In this document: piece after piece, positions 45,588 through 54,133 of the stretch
Layout: every line of letters starts with the position of its first letter
Numbering within the stretch: position 1 is the first letter of the stretch
From: Bacteroidetes bacterium RIFCSPLOWO2_12_FULL_35_15
GTDB taxonomy: Bacteria; Bacteroidota; Bacteroidia; 2-12-FULL-35-15
NCBI GenBank assembly: GCA_001769385.1
Contig: MEPB01000019.1
Span: 248,001 to 312,000, forward strand
DNA length: 64,000 nucleotides
Direction of reading: 5' to 3'
Notes under the pieces: model-generated
Seen by the model: only the letters and a program-made list of their open reading frames with translations
What the model was told of the DNA's origin: nothing
Database searches by the model: none
Program-made: the position numbers and the translations under genes

Positions 45588-48500
45588 CTACAATTTAAAA
45601 TTTCGGATCATATCAAACGGATTTAACAAATTCAAATTTAATGTAAATCGAATTGTCTCAGGATATTTTAATCCATAGATCGAATTATAATTTTTAAATG
45701 ATTGAGAAATTAGTACCGGGAAATAAATTTCAAAAATGTTTTTTCCCAGTGAAAGACACACGCCTGCATCGTAAAATATTTTTTCATCTGCAATTCCATC
45801 ATATTCAGTTGTTCCGATATCTGCATATAAAATAAGTGGGATTTTAGCATTACCAAGTGATGATTTTAAATTTAATGCGGTGATCCATTTTGCTGTTTGT
45901 CCGGCAAATGTAAAAGATTTAAACCCGCCATTTCCTCCAGAAAATTGCTGAGAAAGAATTCCTTCCCGTTGGCTTCTGCCCAAATAAATATTGTCATAAA
46001 AATAATCCCGGGAGCCAGTTGTTCCGCTAATACTAAAGCGGTATGGCCCTGCGTCAACTGCGCTGGTCGCAATAAAAGTTCCGGCAAACAAACGAACATC
46101 AATTCCTTTGTTCTTGTTTTTGAATTTGTAATTGTAATTAGCTGTAACAGCAGCTTTACACATGTTTTCGCCTTGCTGCAGGTTTAAGCTGATATCAAAT
46201 GCATTTATCGCATCAGTTTTTGTGAGTGTATAGGTAAGGTCATTAAAATTCAGGAACTGTTGCTTGCGCACATAGGAATAAGTACTTCCCGTTGAATCAA
46301 GCTGAACGTTGATACTGTAATCGTCTTTTAAGATACTAATATTGCGATATCGAATAGATTGCGAAACAGGACTTCTCAACGTTTTTTTCTTGAATTCAAA
46401 ATTTATTTCTGGAGCGATTTTTTTGAAATTCATATAAAATGGTTCGCTTTCATAGGCATATTTTGTGCCGGTAACTCCAATTGAAATATGTTGGAAAAAA
46501 TTTCCTTTTGGAAAAATATTATAAGTTAATCGTCCATAACCTGAAAAGTCTTGAGATGTATAACTATACATTGGCATGATTTCAAATTCGAATTTTTTCT
46601 GTGGAAGCAGGTGATTGTAAAAAGCAACTCCCAGCATTAATTTATTATAATTGTTCCATCCTCCAACCGGGGTACAGAAGAGTTGTGTTTTGTCAGGATT
46701 ATCAAGACTACCGAGAAATTGTAATTTTAGTGTTTCTGCTTTTTTGAAAAGTCCGTTGGTCCAGATCGTATTGTTGTTTCTGTTGATCTCCGGCATATTT
46801 TCCATATAATCGATCTTAAAATAATCAACTTTAGCAGGAGGAAAGGTCAATACTTGTTTACCCGAAAAGCCATCGTAAATAATCTTGCCAACCACTTTAT
46901 TGTTTTTTATTCCCTGAATAAAAACCGGGCCATTTATTTCACCTGTATTTTTTACTCCAATATCCCAGGATCCATTTTCATTTTTATGAGCAAATGCAAT
47001 TTTATAATCCAGTTTTTTTGTTGAGTTTATAAGATCATCAAAAAACCAACTTAAATTTTTACCTGTTGATTGTTCCAGAATTTTTCGCAGGTCATTCGGT
47101 TGAGGGTGTTTGAATTTCCACTCCTCAAAATACTGTTGCATGGCTTTATCCATTTCTTTTTCACCAATGTAAGCCATCAAATAGTCAAACACAATTGCAG
47201 TTTTTGAATAAACAACTCCTCCATAATTTAATTGCGTATAATCATAAGCAGGCAGTTCGATAGGCTGATCTTCATTTTTTGCCGCAGCAAGTAAATACAT
47301 TAATTGGTATTGACTTTTTTGTTTGTACCGGCTTAGATCAAAAACTTTTCCAATTTTACTTTCACCAATTAATTTTCGATCAGGGTATTTTGTTTCAATG
47401 TAGCGCAATTCATTAAATGAATTTATTCCTTCATCCAGCCATGCATGTTTGCGTTCGTTAGAGCCAAGTATTCCATAGAACCAATTATGACCCACTTCAT
47501 GCATGATCACCGTTTCTAACATAAAATCATTTCCTGAACTGCCAATTACTGTAATGTTGGGATATTCCATTCCACCACCTGCGCTAATTGTTCCATCTAC
47601 AGCAGTGCAGTTATTGTAAGGGTAATCACCATTCCAAAGAGAATAATAATAGATGGCATCATTTATATATTCAATGCTTCTCGACCATAAATTTCCTTCG
47701 GCATTTGTAAACATGGTCCAGGTAGTAACTTTGCTTTTTGTATGTGGTGTCTGGATCTCGCCTTTTAAAACATGGTAACGTTTATCGCAAAACCATGCAA
47801 AATCATGAACCTTTGATTGTTTGAAACGGATTGTTTTTGTTTCGGGATCGGAGGCAGGGAAATTTAGATCTTTTGAATCAAATGTTTTAATTGCTTCGGT
47901 TTCTTTTACTTTTTGGTTGAGCCATTCCAGTTCTTTTTCTCCGTCCACCATGTCACCTGTTGCTCCAAGCACATAGTTTTTCGGAAGTGTGATACTTACA
48001 TCATAACTTCCAAACTCCGAATAAAATTCACCCTGATTCAGATAAGGAATATAATTCCAGCCGTTAAGGTCGTAAACAGCTGGTTTTGGATACCATTGTG
48101 TGATTTGATACGACTGGCCAATATGTCCCAAGCGAGAAATATTTCCGGAAGGAATTTTTACATGAAAAGGAGTGGAGATGGTAATTTTATTTCCGCTTAG
48201 CAATGGCTCATTCAAAAATAATTTACAGATATCAATACTGTCTTTTAATAATTCCCATTTTGCCGGTATCCCATTTATTTTAAAATCGATCTGGTCGATA
48301 TATCCAAGTTCATCATCGGTTGCAAAGTACAATTTTGTATCACCATCCTCCAGTAATTTTTTGGCAAGTGCAGTGGTATTGTCTTTGTATGCATTGGGCC
48401 ATAAATGCATGTAAATAAATGAAAGCGTATTGGGTGAATTGTTAATGTATTCAATACTTTCATCAGCAGTAATTTCATTTTTAACATCATCCAGTTTTAC

Positions 48501-48605
48501 ATGAATGGTGTAATTTACTTCCTGCTGAAAATAAGTCTGAGCACTTGTGATGCCCGACAGGAAAAGTAATGCAATCGTTATGTGTATTGAAAAAAAATTC
48601 CTCAT
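45588..48605 (-). CDS. M1 family zinc metallopeptidase with C-terminal barrel-like region
   Basis: 1005 residues, much longer than a minimal M1 peptidase. Signal peptide FSIHITIALLFLSGITSAQ. The N-terminal domain (LDDVKNEITADESIEYINNS) leads to the catalytic domain with GGMEYPNITVIG (GAMEN equivalent) and the zinc motif HEVGHNWFYG near residue 367, with the third ligand Glu 18 residues later in HAWLDEGINSF. A helical domain follows. The last about 350 residues (PVGGWNNYNKLMLGVAFYNH, FKSFTFAGQTAKW, ISQSFKNYNSIYG) look like a surface or outer-membrane beta-barrel, perhaps anchoring the enzyme. It should degrade peptides outside the cell or in the periplasm. It is convergent with the Sia-like pair and 9 bases after the thioredoxin-like gene. 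Confidence 0.88.
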   Translation of the reverse strand: MRNFFSIHITIALLFLSGITSAQTYFQQEVNYTIHVKLDDVKNEITADESIEYINNSPNTLSFIYMHLWPNAYKDNTTALAKKLLEDGDTKLYFATDDELGYIDQIDFKINGIPAKWELLKDSIDICKLFLNEPLLSGNKITISTPFHVKIPSGNISRLGHIGQSYQITQWYPKPAVYDLNGWNYIPYLNQGEFYSEFGSYDVSITLPKNYVLGATGDMVDGEKELEWLNQKVKETEAIKTFDSKDLNFPASDPETKTIRFKQSKVHDFAWFCDKRYHVLKGEIQTPHTKSKVTTWTMFTNAEGNLWSRSIEYINDAIYYYSLWNGDYPYNNCTAVDGTISAGGGMEYPNITVIGSSGNDFMLETVIMHEVGHNWFYGILGSNERKHAWLDEGINSFNELRYIETKYPDRKLIGESKIGKVFDLSRYKQKSQYQLMYLLAAAKNEDQPIELPAYDYTQLNYGGVVYSKTAIVFDYLMAYIGEKEMDKAMQQYFEEWKFKHPQPNDLRKILEQSTGKNLSWFFDDLINSTKKLDYKIAFAHKNENGSWDIGVKNTGEINGPVFIQGIKNNKVVGKIIYDGFSGKQVLTFPPAKVDYFKIDYMENMPEINRNNNTIWTNGLFKKAETLKLQFLGSLDNPDKTQLFCTPVGGWNNYNKLMLGVAFYNHLLPQKKFEFEIMPMYSYTSQDFSGYGRLTYNIFPKGNFFQHISIGVTGTKYAYESEPFYMNFKKIAPEINFEFKKKTLRSPVSQSIRYRNISILKDDYSINVQLDSTGSTYSYVRKQQFLNFNDLTYTLTKTDAINAFDISLNLQQGENMCKAAVTANYNYKFKNKNKGIDVRLFAGTFIATSAVDAGPYRFSISGTTGSRDYFYDNIYLGRSQREGILSQQFSGGNGGFKSFTFAGQTAKWITALNLKSSLGNAKIPLILYADIGTTEYDGIADEKIFYDAGVCLSLGKNIFEIYFPVLISQSFKNYNSIYGLKYPETIRFTLNLNLLNPFDMIRNFKL

Positions 48606-48614
48606 TAAAAATAC

Positions 48615-49745
48615 TTATTGAAATAATTCAGTTAATTTTTTTTCTAAGTCCTCTCCTCTAAGGTCCTTTGCAATAACTTTCCCATCGCTATCGATCAAAA
48701 CATTGCTTGGTATGGAGTTGAAATTGTAAAGTTGAACAACTGGAGAATTCCAATCTTTAAAATCACATACATGGTTGGACCATGATAAATTATCTTTTTC
48801 GATCGCTCTTTGCCATTTGTCGAGATCCTTATCAAGTGATACGCTGAACACATCAAAGCCTTTTGATTTATAAGTGTTATATGCTTTTACTACATTTGGG
48901 TTTTCTGCTCTGCAAGGGGCGCACCAGGAAGCCCAAAAATCAATTAAAACTACTTTCCCTCTTAATGAAGAAAGGGACAATGGTTTTCCATCGGGTGTGT
49001 TCATAGTTATTTCAGGAGCTGGTTTGCCGATTATTATTGTGTTTTGTGATGTTATTCCTGCATGAAATGATTTTGCATAAAGCGAATTAGGATATTTTGC
49101 TAATAAGGTTCCATCCAGTTTTATATAAGTATCCATAAATTGCTCTGCCGGTAATTGTTGTATAGCCACCAAGGATGCAAATGATTCAGGATGTTTTTCA
49201 ATAAAATCTTTTAGATAATTATTGTGTTCGTTAATCAATTCATTATATGGCTTTTCAAGTGCATTGCTCATAGAATCAATACGAACAGAATCCATCTTTA
49301 CCATATTTACATAAGCCTGAAATGTTTTTTGTAAAGAATCGCGCTGACGATAATTTTTTATGGATACCTGATTGATCTCCCAAAATAACTTTGAATCAGG
49401 CGATCCTTCAACAGTATATGTATTTCCAAGATCTTCGGCATTTCCATTTACGGTAACTTGTTGATTAGCATCAAAAATAAAGGTTGCGAAATTTTTTGGA
49501 GAAATTTTTAAACGATAAAATCCGATGTCAGCCATATAAGGTGTCATCACAAATTCACCTTTATCATCCAGGGTAACTGAATCAATTGTTTTTAAACCAT
49601 CAGGCGACATGAGTTCCAAGAAAATCATTTCGCTATGACTATTGTCAAGTTTTCCTTTTAATTCAAAACCTTTGGGTTCGCTTTTGCAAGCGGCTAAAAG
49701 AAGTAATGGTAAAGCGATGGAGAGGTAATAAAATTTAAATTTCAT
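48615..49745 (-). CDS. TlpA-like thiol-disulfide lipoprotein with DUF4369 domain
   Basis: 376 residues. Lipoprotein signal with lipobox LLAAC (Cys near 20). Residues about 24-125 match DUF4369: FELKGKLDNSHSEMIFLELM and KTIDSVTLDDKGEFVMTPYM. A helical linker runs to about 230. The TlpA/AhpC-TSA domain follows: ITMNTPDGKPLSLSSLRGKV, LIDFWASWCAPCRAENPNV (active Cys pair WCAPC) and NFNSIPSNVLIDSDGKVIAK with the cis-Pro. It would reduce disulfides or cytochromes in the periplasm; the partner is unknown. It starts the pair with the M1 peptidase gene (9-base gap), so the two are co-transcribed. Confidence 0.92.
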   Translation of the reverse strand: MKFKFYYLSIALPLLLLAACKSEPKGFELKGKLDNSHSEMIFLELMSPDGLKTIDSVTLDDKGEFVMTPYMADIGFYRLKISPKNFATFIFDANQQVTVNGNAEDLGNTYTVEGSPDSKLFWEINQVSIKNYRQRDSLQKTFQAYVNMVKMDSVRIDSMSNALEKPYNELINEHNNYLKDFIEKHPESFASLVAIQQLPAEQFMDTYIKLDGTLLAKYPNSLYAKSFHAGITSQNTIIIGKPAPEITMNTPDGKPLSLSSLRGKVVLIDFWASWCAPCRAENPNVVKAYNTYKSKGFDVFSVSLDKDLDKWQRAIEKDNLSWSNHVCDFKDWNSPVVQLYNFNSIPSNVLIDSDGKVIAKDLRGEDLEKKLTELFQ

Positions 49746-49787
49746 ATTAATTTTTATTATAGGTTCAATTTGTTTCCCACTTTCCTG

Positions 49788-49842
49788 ACTCCGCTCGAAA
49801 TGACTGCGCGATAGTCATTTCGAGTACTTCGACTTCGCTCAG
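49788..49842. repeat. Palindromic repeat, TCATTTCGA family, copy D
   Basis: CTCGAAATGACT (49794-49805) and AGTCATTTCGAG (49813-49824) are a perfect 12-bp inverted repeat with a 7-base spacer; the flanks ACTCCG and CGACTTCG are imperfect. It sits between two minus-strand genes, closer to the thioredoxin-like start. Its core matches the copies at 40797 and 17364. Confidence 0.75.
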
Positions 49843-49929
49843 TATAAACTCAGTCGGGAAAATGGGTTGTCTGTTTATATTAAAAAGTATTTACATTTAG
49901 TTTCAATTATATTTCAACCTCTCAAATTT

Positions 49930-51381
49930 TCAAATTGAATTCAGCATTTCTTTCACTAATTCTGTTGCAATTTTCGGGTCGGCTTTTCCTTTTGATAGTT
50001 TCATTACTTCGCCCATGAACAAACCTAATAATGTAACTTTTCCGTTTTTATATTCAACTACTTTATCAGGATATTTTGCAATTGCCTGTTTCACAAATTC
50101 TGTTAAAGCACCACTGTCACTTTCCTGGATCCAATTATTTTCTTCCGCAATTTTTGATGGTGATTTTTCCAGGTCTTCCATCATTTTTGGAAATATTTTT
50201 TGAATAGCGATGGTATGACTTACCTTTCCGCTGTCAATAAAATCAACTAATTCAGCAATACGTTTGGGGCTGATCTTGAATTCAGAAATATGAATGGCGT
50301 TGTCATTCAAATACGATTTGACCTGAACAGTGAGCCAGTTAGCAGCCGATTTAGCATTTTTTGTACTTGAAATAATATCTTCGAAATACAAAGCAATTTC
50401 TTTGTTCTCTGTTAATACCCCTGCATCATAAGCTGATAATCCTAAGGAAAGATATTTTTTAAATAATTCATTTGGCAAAGGAGGCAAGGTGGTTTTTACT
50501 TTTGAAATATATTCTTGTGAAACCACCACCGGTTGAAGATCGGGCTCAGGAAAGTAACGATAATCATTTGCCATTTCCTTACTTCGTAAAACGAATGTTG
50601 TTCCGGCAACAGCATCAAAGCTACGGGTATCTTGCGAAATTTCTTCACCATTTTCTATCGCTTCGATTTGTCTTTTTGCTTCGTATTCAATGGCTCGTTG
50701 CACATTGCGGATCGAATTCATATTCTTTACTTCGGTGCGTTTTCCAAAACTTGTTGCACCTTTCAATCGTACAGAAACATTGGCATCACAGCGTAAACTT
50801 CCTTCTTCCATATTGCCATCACAAATATCCAGGTAACGAACCAGCTTACGTACTTCAGTTAAATACTGATATGCTTCAGCGCCACTGCGCATTTCGGGTT
50901 CGCTTACTATTTCTAATAATGCAACTCCTGCACGGTTCAGATCGATCAGCGTATCAAAAGGATCGATATCATGAATACTCTTACCGGCATCTTCTTCCAT
51001 GTGAATGCGGGTAATATTAATGTTCTTTTCAGAACCATCTTCCTGTTTGATGGTAATATGACCTCCGGTACAAATTGGAGTTTTATCTTGTGTTATCTGG
51101 TAGCCTTTCGGAAGATCGGCATAAAAATAATTTTTGCGTGCATATTCATTGACCTCACGAATGGTACACTTGCAAGCTAATCCTAAACGGACAGCAAATT
51201 CAATAACTTTTTTATTTGTTTTTGGCAAAGTACCCGGATGCCCCAATGAAATTACACTGATGTTAGTATTTGGCAAAACGCCAAACTCGGTAGAATCGCT
51301 CGAATATGCTTTACTCTTGGTAGATAATTGTGCGTGAACCTCTAAACCTATTACTGTTTCGTACTTATCGTAAATGCTCAT
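49930..51381 (-). CDS. gatB: Aspartyl/glutamyl-tRNA amidotransferase subunit B
   Basis: 483 residues, full length. Cradle domain: VIGLEVHAQLSTKSKAYSSD, SLGHPGTLPKTNKKVIEFAV, KNYFYADLPKGYQITQ, GSLRCDANVSVRLKG and VLRSKEMANDYRYFPEPDL. The C-terminal YqeY-like tail ends with VTLLGLFMGEVMKLSKGKAD. GatB binds misacylated Glu-tRNA(Gln) or Asp-tRNA(Asn) and works with GatA and GatC, which are not in this window. It is cytoplasmic and alone on its transcript; a repeat-rich gap lies on its 5' side. Confidence 0.97.
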   Translation of the reverse strand: MSIYDKYETVIGLEVHAQLSTKSKAYSSDSTEFGVLPNTNISVISLGHPGTLPKTNKKVIEFAVRLGLACKCTIREVNEYARKNYFYADLPKGYQITQDKTPICTGGHITIKQEDGSEKNINITRIHMEEDAGKSIHDIDPFDTLIDLNRAGVALLEIVSEPEMRSGAEAYQYLTEVRKLVRYLDICDGNMEEGSLRCDANVSVRLKGATSFGKRTEVKNMNSIRNVQRAIEYEAKRQIEAIENGEEISQDTRSFDAVAGTTFVLRSKEMANDYRYFPEPDLQPVVVSQEYISKVKTTLPPLPNELFKKYLSLGLSAYDAGVLTENKEIALYFEDIISSTKNAKSAANWLTVQVKSYLNDNAIHISEFKISPKRIAELVDFIDSGKVSHTIAIQKIFPKMMEDLEKSPSKIAEENNWIQESDSGALTEFVKQAIAKYPDKVVEYKNGKVTLLGLFMGEVMKLSKGKADPKIATELVKEMLNSI

Positions 51382-51454
51382 TTATTTGTTAATGCTGATT
51401 AAAGCGCGAAAGATACGAAATTTTTGGATTTTTTGGAGGGGGGAGGGATTTGGC

Positions 51455-51489
51455 AAAGGTTCTCCCTTTTTAAAAAGGACAAAACCTTT
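51455..51489. repeat. Inverted repeat in the gatB-apt gap
   Basis: AAAGGTTCTCCCTTTTT is followed at once by AAAAAGGACAAAACCTTT, an imperfect inverted repeat with almost no spacer. No gene is present from 51382 to 51949; this and the next two entries are what the gap holds. Confidence 0.5.
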
Positions 51490-51630
51490 GGAGATTACTG
51501 AAAAAAATCAGTTTTGTAATTTTATAAGGGATGAATCGAAGATCTCAATTTGCGATCTCAATTAATAGGATAAAAACAAAGAAAAATTACAAATGGTATA
51601 AAAATTAATACATTACAGATAGAAAATTTT

Positions 51631-51705
51631 AAATTTCGACCGGAGGGCGAAATCTGGTTATTATCTTTTGTTTATTGAGGTTTCTCCCTGCGGTCGAAAT
51701 TGACA
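51631..51705. repeat. Palindromic repeat, TCATTTCGACC family, copy E
   Basis: AAATTTCGACCGGAGGGCGA on the left faces a right arm whose reverse complement reads AATTTCGACCGCAGGGAGAA. The spacer is about 22 bases. It is close in sequence to copies at 17364 and 22956. Confidence 0.75.
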
Positions 51706-51760
51706 TATGAAGCATTTTACTAAGACGATGTTTAAATTTGTTTCAAAATTTATTATTGTC

Positions 51761-51895
51761 GTCCCATCGGGAAATATCTTAATACGATACTGATTTTCAC
51801 CAACATCTCGTCCCTGCGGGACTATTTTTGCTCCGTTAGGAGCTAAATATTGGTAGTAATGACAAAAAAAGAACAACAAAATCCCTTTTAGGGGA
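51761..51895. repeat. Cluster of four small hairpins
   Basis: TCCCATCGGGA (51762-51772), GTCCCTGCGGGAC (51810-51822), GCTCCGTTAGGAGC (51830-51843) and CCCTTTTAGGGG (about 51883-51894) follow one another in about 130 bases. On the minus strand this stretch gives an open frame with YLAPNGAKIVPQGRDVG, but the hairpins suggest a structured non-coding repeat. I have a general memory of similar sequences in Bacteroidota gaps. Confidence 0.6.
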
Positions 51896-51949
51896 GATAT
51901 AAATTATTAAAAATTAAATTTAAGCAGGCTCCAACTTAACAGCTTCTTA

Positions 51950-52477
51950 TTAATAATTTACCAAACTAATTATATTTTCGCTGTATTGCTTTAATTTTTC
52001 TTTCCCATTAAGAAAATCCAATTCTACGATGAACGCAAATCCGGAAACATTTCCTTTTTGCATTTGAATTAATTTTGCAGCAGCCTCGGCTGTTCCACCG
52101 GTTGCAAGTAAATCATCATGGATCAATACATTCCAACCAGGTTGAATTTCATCTTCCTGCATTTCTACTTTAGCGCTTCCGTATTCCAAATCATACTCAT
52201 AAGAAATCGTTTTGTACGGCAATTTCCCTGATTTACGAACCAATATAAATGGAACATTTAGTTTGTTCGCCAAAGCAAAACCGAATAAAAAACCTCGACT
52301 TTCAACGCCCACAACGGCATTGATATTTTTATCTGTACAATAGTTCACAAATACATTTACAATGTCATCACAAAGTTGCGGATGGTGTAATATTGGTGTA
52401 ATGTCTTTAAAAAGTATTCCGGGTTTCGGGAAATCAGCAACATCCCGGATTGTAGTTTTAAGTTTTTGTTCTAACAT
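51950..52477 (-). CDS. apt: Adenine phosphoribosyltransferase
   Basis: 175 residues, full length. FPKPGILFKDITPILHHPQL at the N terminus, VVGVESRGFLFGFALANKL, FILVRKSGKLPYKTISYEYD, and the PRPP-binding motif NVLIHDDLLATGGTAEAAAK. It makes AMP from adenine and PRPP (purine salvage) in the cytoplasm. The gene is alone on the minus strand. A long imperfect inverted repeat fills the gap to the next gene upstream. Confidence 0.97.
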   Translation of the reverse strand: MLEQKLKTTIRDVADFPKPGILFKDITPILHHPQLCDDIVNVFVNYCTDKNINAVVGVESRGFLFGFALANKLNVPFILVRKSGKLPYKTISYEYDLEYGSAKVEMQEDEIQPGWNVLIHDDLLATGGTAEAAAKLIQMQKGNVSGFAFIVELDFLNGKEKLKQYSENIISLVNY

Positions 52478-52479
52478 TG

Positions 52480-52589
52480 TTGGTTAATTAGTAAGTAGGT
52501 TAATTAAGTTAAATAAGTTCCTGGTTAAAAGTGAAATTAATTTTTGGGGAGCTTTAAACCCAAATTACTTAATTGACCTAATTAACCAA
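52480..52589. repeat. ~110-bp imperfect inverted repeat filling the apt-HhH gap
   Basis: Outer arms TTGGTTAATTAG (52480-52491) and CTAATTAACCAA (52578-52589) are perfect. Inner arms GGTTAATTAAGT (52498-52509) and ACTTAATTGACC (52567-52578) pair with one G-T. It starts two bases before the apt start codon and ends at the HhH gene stop. A similar TTAACTTAATTAA motif occurs in the gap at 5324-5482. Confidence 0.65.
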
Positions 52590-53558
52590 TTATTCTAAAA
52601 TTAAATAGGATGCAATTTTACGGTATGTTTCGTCATCTACCAAATCTGTTTTCTTAATATCATCAACAGTTTTGTATTTACCATGATTTTTACGATAGTT
52701 CACAATTGCATTCGCCACATTCCATTTGATGTACGCATTTTTTAATTCCGAAGCTTCACACGTATTTATATTCACTTTTTTAATTTTTGCCGGGTCAATG
52801 TCAATATATTTTTCAATCGAATTTAATTTTTCCTGATCAAACTTCCAGATTTCCAGAAGCTGTTCTTTTGCAACAAAGCCACCAATTGAATTTCTGTATT
52901 TAATAATATTTTTTGCATAAAAAGGACCAATTCCTTTTATAGCTGTTAGCATTGCTGAATCTGCTGTATTAAGTTCGACCACTGTAAAAGATTCTAGTTT
53001 AGTTTTTTTCAAATCAATTGCATTTTCTACCTTTCCATCTTTAAAAACAGCGGTTATTTTCCCTTCCGTCCTACTCTCTTCCAATTTAGAATCAGTTATT
53101 TGAATATATGGTTCTATAGAAGAAAAGAGATCAGCTTTGATACAATACATTTTTTTTACATCTTCTTTTTTGCGAAACTTTCCCCCTTTTGATTCGTAAT
53201 TTTTAATTGTTTGAATTTGCTTTTTACTTAAACCAAGACGTTTCCACTCTTTTTCAGGTAAATTATTCGGATCAAAATTAAAAAGTTCTGATTGCTTTTT
53301 AATAGCATTACCAGAAGCTGCCACAGTTGTATAATCAGAACCTTTCTCTTGTTTTAATGAATCATTTACTTTTTGAACAGACGCACTAAATACTTTAATT
53401 TCATTTTCAAACTTTGTGAAATCAACTAGTTGAGGTTTTAAAAACCGGTCGGAAACATTGAGGTAAACGATTAATGAAGTAATAATTGCGAGTAAAATAA
53501 ACAACCCGTTGCGTTCACGTTTGTTGAATGTAAGGTAATCACGAATAAATTGTTTCAT
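52590..53558 (-). CDS. ComEA-like helix-hairpin-helix protein
   Basis: 322 residues. An N-terminal membrane helix near 18-36 (GLFILLAIITSLIVYLN) follows a basic start. After a charged linker come three helix-hairpin-helix units: KKQIQTIKNYESKGGKFRKK (about 125), VELNTADSAMLTAIKGIGPF (near 195, with the ComEA-like pattern) and VNINTCEASELKNAYIKWN (near 268). HhH motifs bind DNA without sequence specificity. ComEA-like proteins take up DNA at the outer face of the membrane, but these long Bacteroidota members are not characterised. The anchored topology agrees with an extracytoplasmic domain. It precedes apt on the same strand, separated by the inverted repeat. Confidence 0.85.
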   Translation of the reverse strand: MKQFIRDYLTFNKRERNGLFILLAIITSLIVYLNVSDRFLKPQLVDFTKFENEIKVFSASVQKVNDSLKQEKGSDYTTVAASGNAIKKQSELFNFDPNNLPEKEWKRLGLSKKQIQTIKNYESKGGKFRKKEDVKKMYCIKADLFSSIEPYIQITDSKLEESRTEGKITAVFKDGKVENAIDLKKTKLESFTVVELNTADSAMLTAIKGIGPFYAKNIIKYRNSIGGFVAKEQLLEIWKFDQEKLNSIEKYIDIDPAKIKKVNINTCEASELKNAYIKWNVANAIVNYRKNHGKYKTVDDIKKTDLVDDETYRKIASYLILE

Positions 53559-53989
53559 GGGTTATGATAGCAAGTTTTAAAAACAGGATATGTAATAAGC
53601 TTACAAATTTTACACAAGAACTAATTCCTGTTCGGGCGAAAGTAGAATGAAAAAAGAAAACCTAACCTGAAAAAACACAGGTATTTTCAAAACTGGTCGA
53701 CTTATTTATTTAACGGTAAGAATTGATCCTTAAAGATCAAACATTCTCTTAGAAATTATTGAATTTTACAATTGGAGTGAACCCTATTGAGATTTTTTAT
53801 GTTGGGTTATATAATAAACCGGAATTCTCAACACAACTATTAGCAAACCTAATCCTGTGTTTTTTGTATCATAAATTATGAGTTGAGTACAAATGGCAAG
53901 AGCAGGTAAAATATACTGTGCAGAAATAACCGGATATCCCATGCCATGTGCGAGCGTTGGTGTCCGATTATTTTTTAATAAAAATTCTA
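53559..53989. other. Gap between the HhH gene and the MetS-like gene, no gene seen
   Basis: 431 AT-rich bases. A 61-codon plus-strand frame exists at 53893-54078, but it is opposite the MetS-like gene and has no features of a protein. I see no clear terminator or promoter apart from runs of A and T. Confidence 0.4.
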
Positions 53990-54133
53990 TTACCTTTTTT
54001 CCTCATCATTTTCCGAATAAGAATCGGGTTCAGGTTTTGGGGGAGTTTTTAAAACCTTTACAAAATAATAAATTGTGACAACAGTAACCACTATCTCAGT
54101 TACAAGCATCATTATGAGTGCGGATGAGTTCAT
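53990..54133 (-). CDS. MetS-like small subunit of an NSS transporter
   Basis: 47 residues: ATG at 54133-54131, TAA at 53992-53990. One membrane helix (LIMMLVTEIVVTVVTIYYFV) is followed by a Pro- and acid-rich tail (KTPPKPEPDSYSENDEEKR). The start overlaps the stop of the symporter gene in ATGA, so it is translationally coupled. In Corynebacterium the short MetS peptide is required with MetP, an NSS-family methionine symporter, and this gene fits that pattern. It is too short for the usual gene length limits. Function is inferred from position and topology. Confidence 0.75.
   Translation of the reverse strand: MNSSALIMMLVTEIVVTVVTIYYFVKVLKTPPKPEPDSYSENDEEKR

Noticed and set aside
50472-51014. 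180-codon open frame on the plus strand
   Set aside because: It lies fully inside gatB on the opposite strand. It has odd composition (Leu, Tyr and His heavy) and no recognisable motif.
53893-54078. Plus-strand 61-codon frame in the gap near the symporter
   Set aside because: It is opposite the MetS-like gene, has no signal or motif, and lacks a promoter.
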